The position numbers and the translations under genes were made by a program. A stretch of DNA of 64,000 bases from Portulaca oleracea (lineage: Eukaryota; Streptophyta; Magnoliopsida; Caryophyllales; Portulacaceae), in assembly GCA_029582165.1 (NCBI GenBank), contig CM055877.1:8795855-8859854 (forward strand), in the 5' to 3' direction. This document shows positions 1 through 12,629 of the stretch, one piece after another (the first letter of the stretch is position 1; each line of letters starts with the position of its first letter). The notes beneath the pieces are model-generated. The model was not told the origin of the DNA. It made no database searches and worked only from the letters and a program-made list of their open reading frames with translations.

Positions 1-1404
1 ATTTAATAAGTGAGCTAACTGATATAACTTTTCTTACCTACACTGCCTTATTTACCAACAATTGAAGTAACATGACTAGTGTGACCTACATACAAACACT
101 TACATAACCTTATTTGTCTTTACTACGCTACTTTACTTACACTCCCTCTTACTTTCACTTTCTTAATAAAACAACATATCCTTATAATTATTCTTTTGTG
201 TATTTAACTAACCTTAACTGACATTTTCAACATTTCTAACACTGATTTTTGTACTTTCACCATAATTTACCAATCACTCCCTCCATTTTATATTAAATCA
301 TTCTAAAATTGATAATTTTTTATATTAATATTATAATAACAATGCAATAATATACTTTTATAATAGTATTTTTTGTTACCAATATAATGATAGTAATCCT
401 ATGTAACAAGTCATTGTATATATTGCAAAAATTATGATCAAAGACAACAATTAATAAAAATAACGGTAGGAATATTACCGTAACCAACCTTCTGAGGCTG
501 CAGTAAAAATTAAACCCTGACTCCCAATTTAAGCCGCGAAACAAATGAGGTTTACCGGGTCATAAAACGCGGAAGTCTGTAGGAATTAACATAAACACGC
601 GGACTAATTAATGATAAGAAGGAGGATTAAATGTGGTTTGAGTTCAACGGAGGGTCAGCAAAACGGAAAAGGAAAGTTTGAAGAGACTTTTGCTTGGGCT
701 GGGATGGCGGCTGCCTGGCCGGCTTGTAGGCTCCAGAAGATTCAATTCAAATGGAATTAACAAGACCTGGTCAATTACTATACTATTAGTACTTCCTCCA
801 GCTATTTTAGAAGTACTATTTTTATTTTATTTTATTTTGAAAAATTCGATCTTGGAATCGTAGTAGGCATAATATTAGGATTGTGTCGCAGTAAATCAAA
901 TTGTGGAATTATTGGACAACATATTGTACCGCTCACGTATTATATATGTGAAGCCAAATTGGTGGATTTAGAACTTGCAAAAATCCTGGTCCAAGTTATT
1001 TTGGGTTCAGACAAATTATATATCGGCTGAAAACGTGTGATTCGATGCCCAATATTTTTCGCGCAATTTTTGGGGTCGGACTCAGATCGGACAAATCGGA
1101 CAAATATAAATTTAGCTTTAATTCGTGTTCGGACAATAGAGATTTGAAAGAAAAAATTGTTTGAATTTTCGGTCAAATCGATAAATGTGAAAATTGGGGC
1201 GAAAATTCTATGACTTACTCAATTTTTTCCAGGTCAAATAAATCTGGGTTATTGAGTCAGACAAATATCTGTCTGTCCTAGGTGGAATGTCATAATTTGG
1301 TGTGTCACAATCTAATGATTGAAATGTTTTGACTACTATAATCAAATTTGTCATACTATTATAGAACATACTAAAATTCAACTCATGAGATGTTAGACCT
1401 ATTA
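1..1404. other. AT-rich spacer with a one-ended MITE relic
   Basis: I see no gene here. From about 276 the sequence begins with a Stowaway-like terminus (CTCCCTCC) and continues for about 200 bp with the same internal phrases found in the complete elements at 18567 and 19038, but no matching right end follows, so it is probably a truncated copy. Short reading frames in this stretch show no recognisable domain. Confidence 0.5.
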
Positions 1405-1699
1405 CTCCCTCCGTTCCAAATTAATTGTCATATTTCATAATTTTGCATATACCAATGTGTAACTAAAAAAACTAACTAGATAATTTAATATCACTATTTT
1501 CCAGTGTGTTGTTTAGTATATCAAGGTATGAATAGTGAGAGAATGTGAGTATGAATAGTTTTATTGATTAGAAAAGTAAAAGGTTAACATAATTATTAAA
1601 GTTAAAATAATTGAGTTATGTATTGGGAAATGGAAAATGAAAATTATTTTGGAACAAAAAAAATTAATTTAAGTGTCAATTAATATGAAACGGAGGGAG
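1405..1699. mobile_element. Stowaway-like MITE
   Basis: The element begins CTCCCTCCGTT and ends AACGGAGGGAG, which are inverted repeats, and it is flanked on both sides by TA. This terminus and TA target are typical of Tc1/mariner-derived Stowaway MITEs in plants. It is about 295 bp long with no coding capacity. Confidence 0.85.
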
Positions 1700-2159
1700 T
1701 AGATTTCAATCATATTTTAATCTCGTCAATTCAATGGTGGTACAGTGTAGTCCAATAATTTCACAATCTCATTTACTTTAATACAATTTTAAAATTTAAC
1801 TTATTGCAATAAAAAAATAAAAAATACAGGGAATTACAATTCAATATTTTTTAATTTTGGTGAAAGAAAAGGAATATTTTGACAAATTCTACTTGAATTG
1901 CTTTCCTTGTTTTTAGACTTGGGTAGTTTCCTTTATGTTTCTACCAGTTGAAATGATTATAATACTACGTTGATTAGTAGGAGTACTTTTGAGGAGTAAG
2001 TAATCCTTGAGTAACATATGTCCATTAGGCTAATGAAAATGACGTCCAACTACTTTGGAATTGGAACCAATTTTATTGGTACGGATTTTGTTTCCAAGAT
2101 ATTCTTATGTTTTAACTTTTACCTTTTTGTTAAATGGAATAAGATAAATTATACTAGTA

Positions 2160-2372
2160 CTACCTCCGTTCCAAAATGTTTATCCGTTGACTAAATTTTG
2201 ACTGTTAATTATTCACAAATTATAATTAATTAAAATATGAAATCACTACCATAAGAAAGATAATTTGCTAAAGATTACAATGACGGTAATTTTATATTAT
2301 AACTCATTATAATTTGTGAGTAATCAACGGTCAAAATTTAGTCAACGAACAAACATTTTAGGACGGAGGTAG
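2160..2372. mobile_element. Foldback Stowaway-like MITE
   Basis: It begins CTACCTCCGTTCC and ends GGACGGAGGTAG, with TA on both sides. The inverted repeats are long: about 70 bases at each end pair almost perfectly, so nearly the whole 213-bp element would fold into a single hairpin. Confidence 0.88.
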
Positions 2373-2429
2373 TAGTATTTGGATGTGTATGAGTCTGTCT
2401 CACAATTAGCTAATAGCTGGTAACTGTTA

Positions 2430-2661
2430 CTACCTCCGTTTTTTATCTGTCGTTTACAGTTTTTAGTGTTAATCTTTAATCAATAATTTTTAATATAAAG
2501 TTATTATGAAAAATATAATATTATATTTTTATAATAATATTTTTTATAATGAATCTAGCGATATCAATTTTGTATGATAAATTATTATACAAATTAAAAT
2601 ATTTACGGTCAAAGTTTTTAACACAATTTTCTAGACGACAGATAAATAAAAATGGAGGGAG
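2430..2661. mobile_element. Stowaway-like MITE
   Basis: It begins CTACCTCCG and ends GGAGGGAG with TA flanks. Its 232-bp length and internal phrases match the element in intron 11 of the HD-ZIP IV gene (39011-39242), so the two belong to one subfamily. Confidence 0.8.
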
Positions 2662-2663
2662 TA

Positions 2664-4632
2664 CTTGATAATTGTTTGAATTAATTGCTTGACTTTAGTT
2701 CTTTGACTTGGCTGATTGGAGATAACGTGTTTGATAAAGTAATTATTTGTGTAAATCTACGTCAATTTTTTTTTTCAAATAGCTTTTTGTAAACTGGTTT
2801 TTTGGCTCCAACAAGTTAGTATGAAATATTGTTTACCAAACATCTCAATTAAATTTTTAACTTTGATGAAAAAGCTAATAGTTCAAAAAGTTAAGAGGTA
2901 TCCCGATAAACTAATTAGCAAACATGCTTCAAAACCATACAACTTTAAAATGTTACGATATAAATAATAGGTTTTCTGGGCCTAAGTAGTTTATATTTTT
3001 GGGGACCTCTCTGTTAATAATTCAAATTGTTTTTTTTAAATCAATATTTCAATCATTTAACCTATTTTTGTCCATTAATAGTCAACTTAATTAAAATGTT
3101 TATGACCTTAGGAAAAAATGAATATCACAAAATATTTATAGGTAATGGAGTAGTTAATAAGAAAGTTTCTTATATACCCTATATATTAATACTTAAAATT
3201 AATTATTGAGATAAAATACGAAATTATAATAAATAATATGTTACAAAGACTGTAAAAAAAAAGATAATATAAAAGGTAAAAAAATTATTTAGAAATCAGA
3301 TTAAAAATAATGGAGAAAGTATGATATACTTTTCTCAATTAATTACATTTGTAGAGGATGCAAATTGGTCAAATGTAAAAATGAGGAGTATACCTACCTT
3401 TCATATGTATACAATTTGTTTTCTATTTTCTTTACCTTTTCGTCATACAAGAAAAGGCTACGTGTAATTTTAGTATTGATACTAGGTTGATATTTAAGAC
3501 TAATTAAAACATTGATTTTGACACAAGTTAAAATATAAGACCTACTATATACCCTTTTGACTGAGTAAAATATTAAAAGGTGACGGGTTAGAAATTCGGT
3601 GAATATACTTAGAATTAGTTAAAATTGATTTATTGATTAAATAATTAAAGCTAGGCTCGGTTAATATAATTAGGAGAAGGATTAATTAAGATATTGATTA
3701 ATTAATTGTGTATGTACTCGGCTACTGCATCTCTTTCAAAATAATTGTCTCTTTAAATTATTTACTATTCTAATATTAAACTTTAATTAAAGCTAGTACT
3801 TATTGTGTTTCATATTATTAGTCATTATGGAATATATACTTACAATCTATATTTATAAACTTTGACCATTAATTATGCTACACACCAACAAATATACACA
3901 TACACCCATATATAAATAATAGTTTTAATATTGTATAATGTTAGTATTGAAAATATTGAAGTGATGCATTTGTGATTATAAAAAGTTAAAAGTCACAATT
4001 ATTAGGCAAACAACCAAAGCACTTATTCATCGTGTACAATAAAAAGATTGTGTGTAATCAGATCATTGACGATATTTGGTCCGTCATATATTCACCCTAC
4101 GCCATTCATTGGGTTGCAATTGAGTTAAGGTATGAGTCACCCCATTACCAATTTCACGCGCATGACTAAAATCACAAAAACTAAATTGCTCTACAAGCGA
4201 ATAAATAACATATAAATAACTCCGACTCAGAGTTGAGAATGGTCTTCTTTTTAAGTTGGGAGAGGAAAAGTGATAGTTATTGAGAGTGATAGATCGAACA
4301 TTCCATATATTCATACTCCCTTCGTCTCTTGTTAAGTGTCACAATAACTAATTTTATAAGTTCAATGTTCCTAGAAAATTAAGTAAAAAAAAACTACACT
4401 TGGACAACTATTGTATATCATTTTGACTTAGCATAGACTTTTCACTTCTTAAGTTCTCTTTAGACTTAATTCCAACACATCATTAATAAGGACAACATGA
4501 GTATTTTAACCATTGAAATTGTAAAATTGACAAATAAAAAAGACAAGATAGTTAAAAAATTTGACACTCATTTAGGGGCAGGGGCAATATAAAATTTTTT
4601 ATTACTACAAATTTAATGCTTGTAAAAATGTA
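2664..4632. other. AT-rich spacer
   Basis: No gene or RNA gene is recognisable. A single Stowaway-like terminus (ACTCCCTTCGTC) occurs at about 4314 without a convincing partner. The remainder is low-complexity AT-rich sequence. Confidence 0.5.
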
Positions 4633-4886
4633 CTACCTCCGTCCCATTTTCTTTGTCACCCAACTAAATTTGGAAAACCAATGCCTATTGGAAATGGGGT
4701 GAAAATTATGTAACTTACCCAAATTACACCTACATTAATTGAAAATAATAGTGGTTAGAATTGTAAGTGGTGATAGATAAATTAATTAATTAGGGATAAA
4801 AAATGACAGTTATTGAAATCGTAAATATGACAAAAAAAATGAAATAAAAAAATTAGTTAAAATGACAAACATTTTGGAACAGGTAG
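4633..4886. mobile_element. Stowaway-like MITE
   Basis: It begins CTACCTCCGTCCC and ends in a degenerate complement (GGAACAGGTAG), with TA on both sides; length is 254 bp. The subterminal bases (TTTGTCA near the left end, TGACAAA near the right) also pair. Confidence 0.8.
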
Positions 4887-5173
4887 TATTTCCTTTATTC
4901 CATATTGAGGGAGATTTGTTTCGTAGAAGATCTCAGATAAAAATTAAATGAAGACATGCCGGCAAATAAAGGTGGGAAAGAGGCTATAATGGTCAACGGA
5001 AAACAAGGGAGAAAAAGAGTGGATAATAAATTAATTAATGAGAAAATGGTCAATATAACATGTGATTATGGGACGTGCTACTGTGTCTCATCCAAGCATT
5101 ACTCTCCATTATTGTAATTATTGAACAGGATTAATTAGTTGTTGTGATCAATAATTAATCATGGAGCATATTA

Positions 5174-5423
5174 CTACCTCCGTCCCAAATTGTTTGTCCA
5201 TCTATCTAACTCCCTTGTTCCAAAATGTTTGTCCATTTTATAATTCCAATGATTGTAATTCCTATTATACCCCTAATAAATACTCTTTTATATCTTTTTT
5301 ATTTTTCTTCACATGAGAAAAATAAGGGCAATTTTGGTACATTACACATTTTTCACCCCATTTCCCATGACCATTGGACTTTTAAATATAGTTGGATGGA
5401 CAAACAATATGGCACGGAGGTAG
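5174..5423. mobile_element. Stowaway-like MITE
   Basis: It begins CTACCTCCGTCCCAAATTG and ends CACGGAGGTAG with TA flanks; length is 250 bp. Near the left end a second terminus-like sequence (CTCCCTTGTTCCAAAATG) follows within 50 bp, so the left end contains either a duplication or a second inserted end. Confidence 0.82.
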
Positions 5424-5529
5424 TATTTAAGAAATACAGTATATATTCCTCAATGTGTTCCTAAATATCTCAACTTTCCCCTAAAGAAAATTATCTACTT
5501 CAATTATATTTTTTATGGTTTTCAATGCA

Positions 5530-5727
5530 CTACTTCCATACTAAAATATTTGTCCTTTTACCTAACTTCTTTGTCCTAAAATATTTGTATCACTTACAAT
5601 TCCAACAACTATTATATTCAATTAAAGTAAGGCATTTTGGGTAATTACAAACTTTTCACCTCAATTGACAACATATATTGGTCTTTTCAAATTGGATAAA
5701 TGAACAAATATAATGGGACGAATGTAA
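5530..5727. mobile_element. Degenerate Stowaway-like MITE
   Basis: The left end reads CTACTTCCATACTAAAATA and the right end is its imperfect complement near 5705-5727 (AAATATAATGGGACGAA). The termini are more mutated than in neighbouring copies, so the exact borders are uncertain. Confidence 0.6.
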
Positions 5728-7165
5728 TACCAATTTAACATGTCCTTACATTTATATGAAAGAATCTTTGTACAATAAATCATATCTAATGATCTTAATT
5801 TTATAAATTAAATTATTATATATATATTAAGTAATTAATAGTCAAAAATTTTTAATTATTGACTATACAGGTCCTACAACAACATACAGTAAAAAATTCT
5901 TGAAATTTAAGAACAGTGTTTAAGAGCAATGTTTAATAAATTAATTAAGAGAAAATGGTCAATATAACAACATACAATAAATCATATAGAAAGGAGAGAG
6001 TATATTTTCATCCATACTCTAAGAGCAATGTCTAAGAGTAAGGATCGTCTATCATTCTTGAAGTTTAAAAGTACCAAAAAAAAACTCTTATTTGATTGGA
6101 TAAAAAACTGTTTCCCAAGCGATTTTCCAAGCAGTTGTTAATTAAACAATGTTTTTTGTAGTTTTCAAAGGGTTATTTTCCTGAGGTTTTACAAAGTCTG
6201 TCTCTTCATGAGGTTATACATTTTTGTGCATAGAAAAAGACTAACCGTATCTGGATTTTTCAAATCTTAGGTTAGTAGGATTATATTGAATATGACTATA
6301 TTTAAATATATTAATTATTGTTATTTGATACTTTGATTAAACAGTAAAGCAAAAACTATTGATCAGTAGTCAATGTATTTGAGGTTTTCTTTATTTGTTT
6401 TTAAATCCAATAATAACATCCCTAAAATAACATTAGTACGGCCCTACATATCTCTTTGACATTCTTATCCAAATGATTTATTTATTGCAATATCAACAAT
6501 GATTAGTTGTACTGTTCTACAATTGGTTCCTTCTTTAATATTTATTTTATATATATTTTTTTATTTATGTTATAAATGACAAGTTACTAAACTAACTATT
6601 TATGGTTATACAAAAAAGGAACTAAATCCCTAACACTTGTTGAAAGATTGGTAGGAAAATTACGTAGGATGGAAATTGGTGAGCCAACCAAATACGCAAT
6701 ACATGCATCATCTATATGTTGTCTAATTACTTGCCTTGCTTACATTATCAACTAAATCTTGCATCTAAATTTCATGTACTTAGGTACCAAAACATAATCT
6801 TCATACACCTATCAAAATAATTCATTAATTAACTAGCCTACAAATGTATATAATCATATTTAATGATTGTTGGAACATGTCAATACATGAGACTTTGAGA
6901 TTTTTTGTAGTGTATGGAATGATTAAGAGATTTTTTTATTTAACTAACATAGTAATTGAATTGACTTTGTTTTATTAAAATTTTAGTTTTATGAATACAA
7001 TTTAACTATTTTTTTTTCTCATAATATCTGTCGATCACTTTATAATTTCAATAACATATCAATTACTAATTTATTGAGTTTATTCTTATTAATTACAACT
7101 TTCTCTTCCATTTTTTATTTTCCTTTTAATTTTTTTTCTCTTTTTTTTACATTTCCAAAGAGGTA
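5728..7165. other. AT-rich spacer
   Basis: No coding region, RNA gene or complete transposon is recognisable. The content is AT-rich with poly(T) runs. Confidence 0.5.
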
Positions 7166-8231
7166 CTCCTTTTGTTTCATATTATTTGTCGCCTTTGGAA
7201 ATTAGGCCATCAAATTTTAAAATTTTTTACCATAAATTTCTCAATACCAATGATATAAAATTACTATTATTATAGTCATAACGAAAAATTTTATCCTCAA
7301 AGTATAATATTCCAATTATTAACAGAATATTATATAAGAAATTATCAATCAAAAGAGGACATTGCAGACCATTATAGGGGGTGTTTGGCGACCAGTTGTT
7401 GGCTTTTTTTGGCTGTTGAATGTTTTGTTAGCTATTTGACTTTTGACTGTTTTGTTGGCTATTTTTATTGACTGTTTGTGTTAGTTGTTTGTGTAAAAAG
7501 TGTTTGGTAGAGTTAGTTGTTTGTTGTATGACTTTTCTGTTTGATTTCCAATTATACCCTTAGCTTTATCTTGGGTATTTTTTTTAACATTATGATTTTT
7601 TTAATTCACTTTTAGGGTTTTTCCTCCATATTCTTGTTTTTTTTTTATTGATAGTCTTTTTTTCGTCGTATTTGTGTGGTCAATACATAATCACCAAAAA
7701 TTGAAATTTGTATTAATAGGCTAATAATTAAATTGTTTATTGATTGCCAAATTTTCTTAAGCAAGACTAAAGTTTTTATCCCAATTTACTTTTACAATTA
7801 ATGTTGATATTTTATAAATTTTTATCCCAAATTTACTTTTAAAATTTTTATTAATTTCAAGGATAACGTTTGTTTGTACATCTTGGATACCAACATGGTA
7901 ATTTACATTATAAACAACCAAAATAATTTGGATGGTAGTTTTGGTGGAAAACGGAAGAAAAATTAAAAGAAACAACCTCAAATAATTTGGATTTTGGATA
8001 AATTGGTTTCCAAAAAGTCATTTACAAAAAGCTACTCTTTGTAGATTTTTACAAAATGACTTTTTGGAAGTAAAAAATCATTTCAATCCGCCAACCTACC
8101 AAATACTCCAAATTGGCTTTTGAATGGTCAAACAGCCAAATGCCCCCCAAAAGCTATTTTTTCCACAAAGTCATCCAAAAAGCCAGACATCAAACACCCC
8201 CTAAGTGACAATTAATATAAAATGGAAAGAG
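7166..8231. mobile_element. Stowaway-like MITE split by another element
   Basis: The outer ends (CTCCTTTTGTTTCATATTA at 7166 and AATATAAAATGGAAAGAG ending at 8231) are complementary and flanked by TA. Internal phrases such as AAATTATCAATCAAAAGAGG match the uninterrupted 257-bp copy at 19038. The middle is displaced by a second inverted-repeat element at 7377-8201, which must therefore be the younger of the two. Confidence 0.75.
7377..8201. mobile_element. TIR element nested in a MITE
   Basis: The left terminus GGGGGTGTTTGGCGACCAG and the right terminus ending CATCAAACACCCCC form inverted repeats, and TA lies on both outer sides. The 825-bp interior has no transposase-like reading frame, so it is non-autonomous. 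The superfamily is unclear because the target duplication is short and the termini diverge after about a dozen bases. Confidence 0.7.
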
Positions 8232-8595
8232 TATATATGTTAGATATATCTTCATATCATAGACAAATAATTGATTGTACAAATAACAATACAACATTAT
8301 CACATCTTCCTCCAAAAATCAACAAAATCTGTACATAGTACTAATTATGAGAAACAAATTGCAAAGAAACAAGGTATAGTATTGAATTAATTTGTTTCTC
8401 CATTAATGGTTAAGATCCAAAAAATGAAATAGGTGGTGTGTATGAAGCCCAAAAAGTTGACATTCAACGTCAAAAATGCATGGTTTGTCATCTTTCCTTT
8501 GTTGTGATTTGTGGGGATCGGATGAAGGGAGGCCTTTATGAATTTATTACTTTCACGTCTTTGAAAATTTCATTTCATGGTCAAATGTCAATGTC

Positions 8596-8638
<43 letters not shown>

Positions 8639-8639
8639 T
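8596..8639. repeat. (TTTC)n microsatellite
   Basis: About eleven consecutive TTTC units are visible directly in the sequence. Confidence 0.95.
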
Positions 8640-8765
8640 GTATGTAAAACTTAATTGGATCAGGAATTTGCGGCTCTCAGTTGCCCCGTACTCTCACCAC
8701 ATAACACACTGTATTACTTTCGGTGCTGAATGTGGTGTAAATACTCATTGACAACATTATTATGC

Positions 8766-9456
8766 AGGCTATCCACGTTGGTGTCCCTGGGATTAATAGA
8801 TGAGTAGAGTATGAATAGTGGAAATAATATTATTTTAATGGGTGTTGGGGTATGGTATTGTTAATGGTGTCCTTCGAGTTGGGGGATGAGATGAGGGATA
8901 AGTGGGGTAGAGAGTAATATTTTATTGGATTGTGGGACCCACATGTAGAGTATAATTATTTCCTTTTTTTTTGTATTGGACTATAATTATTTTCTACAAT
9001 GATGAAATTGTATAGTTATAATTAATAATTAAAATATTTATAATATTTATAATTAAATTTAACATAATTTAACAAGATAATTTATTAAAATAATTGTAAT
9101 TATAATATTTAATAAGATAATTAAACAAAGTAACTGTGAAAAGGAAAAGAAAAGAAAAGAAAAGGAAAGGAAAAGAAACGAAAAGAAAAGGAAAAGAAAA
9201 AAAAAATCAGTTGGCAGTGGTGGGCCCCACCACTGTCCGTCCACACGCGCCTCCAGGGGCGTGTACCACACGTGCCAGACACAAAAAAAGGGGTGTTGCG
9301 CACGCCCCCCTCCTGCGCCTCTCCCTCTTTTTTCCCCCCTTTTCTCTTCAGGGATGAGCTCACATCCCTCATCCCCCCTTTCCATTTCTTTTTCCTTTTT
9401 TTTCCCTCTCTCTCTCCTGTGTCCCTCCCCCAAAAGGACACCAATGGGGATAGCCT
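8766..9456. mobile_element. TIR element, GC-rich core
   Basis: The left end AGGCTATCCACGTTGGTGTC and the reverse complement of the right end (AGGCTATCCCCATTGGTGTC) match at all but two positions. The 691-bp interior holds a purine-rich tract (9134-9207) and a GC-rich block around 9225-9345, but no transposase. Reading frames across the tract are low complexity. I could not identify a target duplication, so the superfamily is left open. Confidence 0.72.
9134..9207 (+). repeat. Purine-rich AAAGG/AAAAG tract
   Basis: About 70 bases consist almost entirely of A and G in irregular AAAAG and AAAGG units, inside the TIR element at 8766-9456. Confidence 0.9.
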
Positions 9457-9499
9457 TAGAGTTACCGCATTGCCAAGTTTGAGAGTGATATGACACTAA

Positions 9500-9683
9500 G
9501 GACTTGTTTGGTGAGAATTTAGGAATGAAATGGGTATGGAATTAAAAATCTAGGGGGTTGGATATGGAATTAGAACCCAAAATTCAAGTTGTTTGGTGAG
9601 AAATTGGAATGAAATCAAAACCTCAATCATAAAAGAAATATGTTTGGCTAGAAATTATGGAATGGAATCAAATTTAATTTATA

Positions 9684-9722
<39 letters not shown>

Positions 9723-10271
9723 TAGTTCACCCCAAATTGTTATTCTCTTACTAAAAACAAATTTTGCTTTTCATGTTGATCTTCTCTCTCTACATCTTCT
9801 CTAAATCTTCTCCTTCCCCAGAAAAACTTAACAAAGAACAACAAATGTGGTTTTTCATGTTCATCTTCTCTCTCTACATGAGATTAAGATAAGTTGAAAA
9901 AGAAGATGAACAACCATATCACCGGTGACAACAACAGCCCCATCAAGGAGCCTCATCGGCGATGTTGTCGGCTATGTGTTGAATCCCACCAGTTGTGTTG
10001 ATAGTTTAGATCTGAGAAGTGAGAAGAGGGTGGGTGACTGGGAATCGAAAGTTGAAATTGTAATTTTTTTTTTCAATATTGCATGAATCCTTCCGGGATA
10101 CAATTGAAACTCCCCAAAATTGGGAGGTTTCTAATTCCTCTAGTTTTGGAGGGATTAGAAACCCCTAGGATTTCTAATTCCATTCCTAAAATCACTCACC
10201 AAACACAAAAGAAAGGAATTAGAAACCTGAGGTTTCTTATTCCATTCCTTTTTTCCTCTCCAAACAGGCCC
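9500..10271. mobile_element. PIF/Harbinger-like MITE
   Basis: The left terminus GGACTTGTTTGGTGAGAA and the reverse complement of the right terminus (GGGCCTGTTTGGAGAGGA) are inverted repeats. TAA lies at 9497-9499 and 10272-10274, the three-base target expected for the PIF/Harbinger superfamily. Subterminal repeats built on GGAATTAG and ATTCCATTCC occur at both ends. The 772-bp interior has no transposase, and an (AAT)n microsatellite lies at 9684-9722. Confidence 0.82.
9684..9722. repeat. (AAT)n microsatellite
   Basis: About twelve AAT units lie inside the Harbinger-like element. Confidence 0.95.
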
Positions 10272-10589
10272 TAAGAGTAGATGCAACGCATGCACATAAC
10301 TCTTGGAACATGTGCAAAGAAGCCACATTTTTTTTTACAGCCGAGAACGATTTTGTTGGAACTTCATTCAGACATTCAGGGAACGCTGCAACGTTCTTCT
10401 GTCTCTCTATCTATCTTTTTTTTTGTTTCTTTTACTCAACCAAATGGTGTTTTTCGCACCTTAAAAAAGAAAAATAAAGGTAAATTTGTATTTTTAGGTA
10501 CAAAAATAGGAATGAGTACCTATTATTGTAGGATAAATAAGATGAAGTTCCGAAGAGTACCTATGATCTTCTTCTTCTTCTCAAGATGT

Positions 10590-11376
10590 CCTAGCTCATG
10601 TTGGAGCTAGAGTTTCGATGGACCAACCTCCATCACCGACTGAGGCACGTTGGAATCATATCTATTTTGGTTATTTGGTGGATGAGAGGGAAATGGAGGC
10701 TGATTTGGTGCAGTTGGCAGTTAATGAGAACTAGAAAACTGTGGAACCAGTGTTTGTCTAGAAGTTTGATCACAAAATGTTCTCCTTTCGGTTCCATTCC
10801 AATCAAGACTTTCTCGACATGGTTGACTAGCACGCTATTAATATTGATGCTTTGCTACTGGCAATGGTTCAGGGCCATGCTGATGCCATACTGAAAATTG
10901 TTGATTTTGACTTCATTAATTTGTGGGTTCAACTTGATGGTATCCCTCTCCGCCATCGATGGGATGGTGCAATTTTGAAGGTTGCTCATGTGATTAGACT
11001 GGCGGTAAATAAGGGATACCGTGGTCAAGTTGCTTGGCAGAGTTTAAAAGTCAAGGTGCTCGTTAGAGTTGATCGCCATAAACCTCTTTTACCTGGGGTA
11101 TATATTCAGGATGAACACGATCGCATCTTTTGGGTTTCATTCCAGTATGAGATTGTATTCTCTTTTTGTTATCAGTGTGGTTGTCTTGGTTACTTTGAAG
11201 AAAAATGTCGTAAGCCTCAAACAGAGGCATGGGAAGCCATCATGAATTGTATTGATAAAGCTCGATTGGATGGGTATCCCATCTTAATGGGACCGGAGCC
11301 TTGCTACACATCGACTATCCAAGCTTTTTCGCTAAAATTGGGGTTTATAAACACAAAATTGGAAGATGGAAAATGA
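10590..11376 (+). pseudogene. LINE ORF1 (DUF4283-like, zinc knuckle) remnant
   Basis: The translation shows the usual plant LINE ORF1 pattern: an N-terminal DUF4283-like part followed by phrases such as WVQLDGIPL and a zinc knuckle region around 11165-11210. The knuckle reads CYQCGCLGYFEEKC, where the usual histidine is tyrosine. Nonsense codons interrupt the N-terminal half (near 10730 and 10760) and the C-terminal tail degrades after about 11376. The protein would normally coat LINE RNA. No intact product is possible. Confidence 0.75.
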
Positions 11377-12629
11377 GTCTACCCTGCTGAAACTGATCCT
11401 ATTATTGAGGTGCCTGGGCTGAATGAAGCTCATAGGGTGGTTGTATCTCATGGGAAAGGTTTGTTTATTCACATACCGAGTAGACGTCGGAGGGCTTAGG
11501 GACCAGATCAACCGGGGCCAAGTAGAAGGAGGCCTCGTAGCGACTCAGAGGATGACTCATCGATGATTCTTCGATTGGGGAGTCGGGGGAGGCATAGGGG
11601 TTGTCCAGTTCGTCCCAGTATATTGGAAATTAATAGAACAGAACGAATTACAGAGCCTGGGGGTATGGGTCCATCACTGCTGATGACGGTGCTGGGGGAT
11701 GCCTGTCATATGTCGGGTCTACTGCCAACTGTTGAAGCGGATACTCTCTAAGATTTGGTAATGTCAGGTATTCATGGGTTATGTCTGCATGAATCCAACC
11801 ATGAGGTACGTTATCATTTGTTCATGCAACCTGGGTTGAATTTGGGTGGGCCGGTTCGGAACTTGGGTTGGACCATGGGCCATTAATTTTTGTACCGAGG
11901 GTGGACATTAATCTTAATATTATCCCGGTTTTAGAGGAATCCTGTAATAATAAGTATTTTTGTTCCTCTAGGTCCGGAGCTTTTGTCATGGATTCTATGG
12001 AGAATATAATCGTAGATTGGTTCCCTGTTACTGTTAACCCAATCCCTATACCTACCTCGGTCCGGCTTCACGGGGGATGGTGGATGTCGACCTCTCCCTT
12101 GGACTGGATCCCTGATCAGGAATTTCTAGATGGGCTGGAGGAATACCAATAAGTTTTTGACTGGGATACAGAGGTAGGTAATTTGTTTGATTCTCTATCT
12201 CCCTTGTCGTACCCTTTAATGTACTCATTTGAGACTATATACATTGCTTCAGAAGACAATAAGGGGATGTCTAAGTTAGAGATTGCTCCCTCACAATATG
12301 ATGAATTTAAGGAAGTTGAAACAATCATTGGGTTGGAGGCAGTACTTCATTTAAAGGCTAATGTTAATAATTCAGCGATATCCTGTCTTGTATCATCAGC
12401 GGGTACACCTAGTAACTGTCACAAACGACACAAAGGCCTCGTTCTTTCTCTGAGCGCATTTTTTGATGCCGATCTCATGTGTCAAATGGATCAAGAGTTT
12501 GCTATATTAAAAGCTAAAAAAAAGCGAAACTGTCAGCACCAGTTATTGACTTCATTTCAGAGTTTGTTTTCTCGGGTATGATTGAAGAGGTGTCGGGGGC
12601 CACCTTTTCAATGCCCTTTGGGGCACCAT

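Noticed and set aside
678..863. 61-codon + strand frame with a hydrophobic tail
   Set aside because: It has no recognisable family, no promoter or splice context, and sits in transposon-rich spacer. The hydrophobic part is simply T-rich sequence.
9059..9496. Open frames of 73-145 codons on both strands across a GC-rich block
   Set aside because: They translate a purine/pyrimidine tract and the GC-rich core of a TIR element. The products are low complexity (runs of K, E, F, S) with no domain, and the frames overlap each other on both strands.
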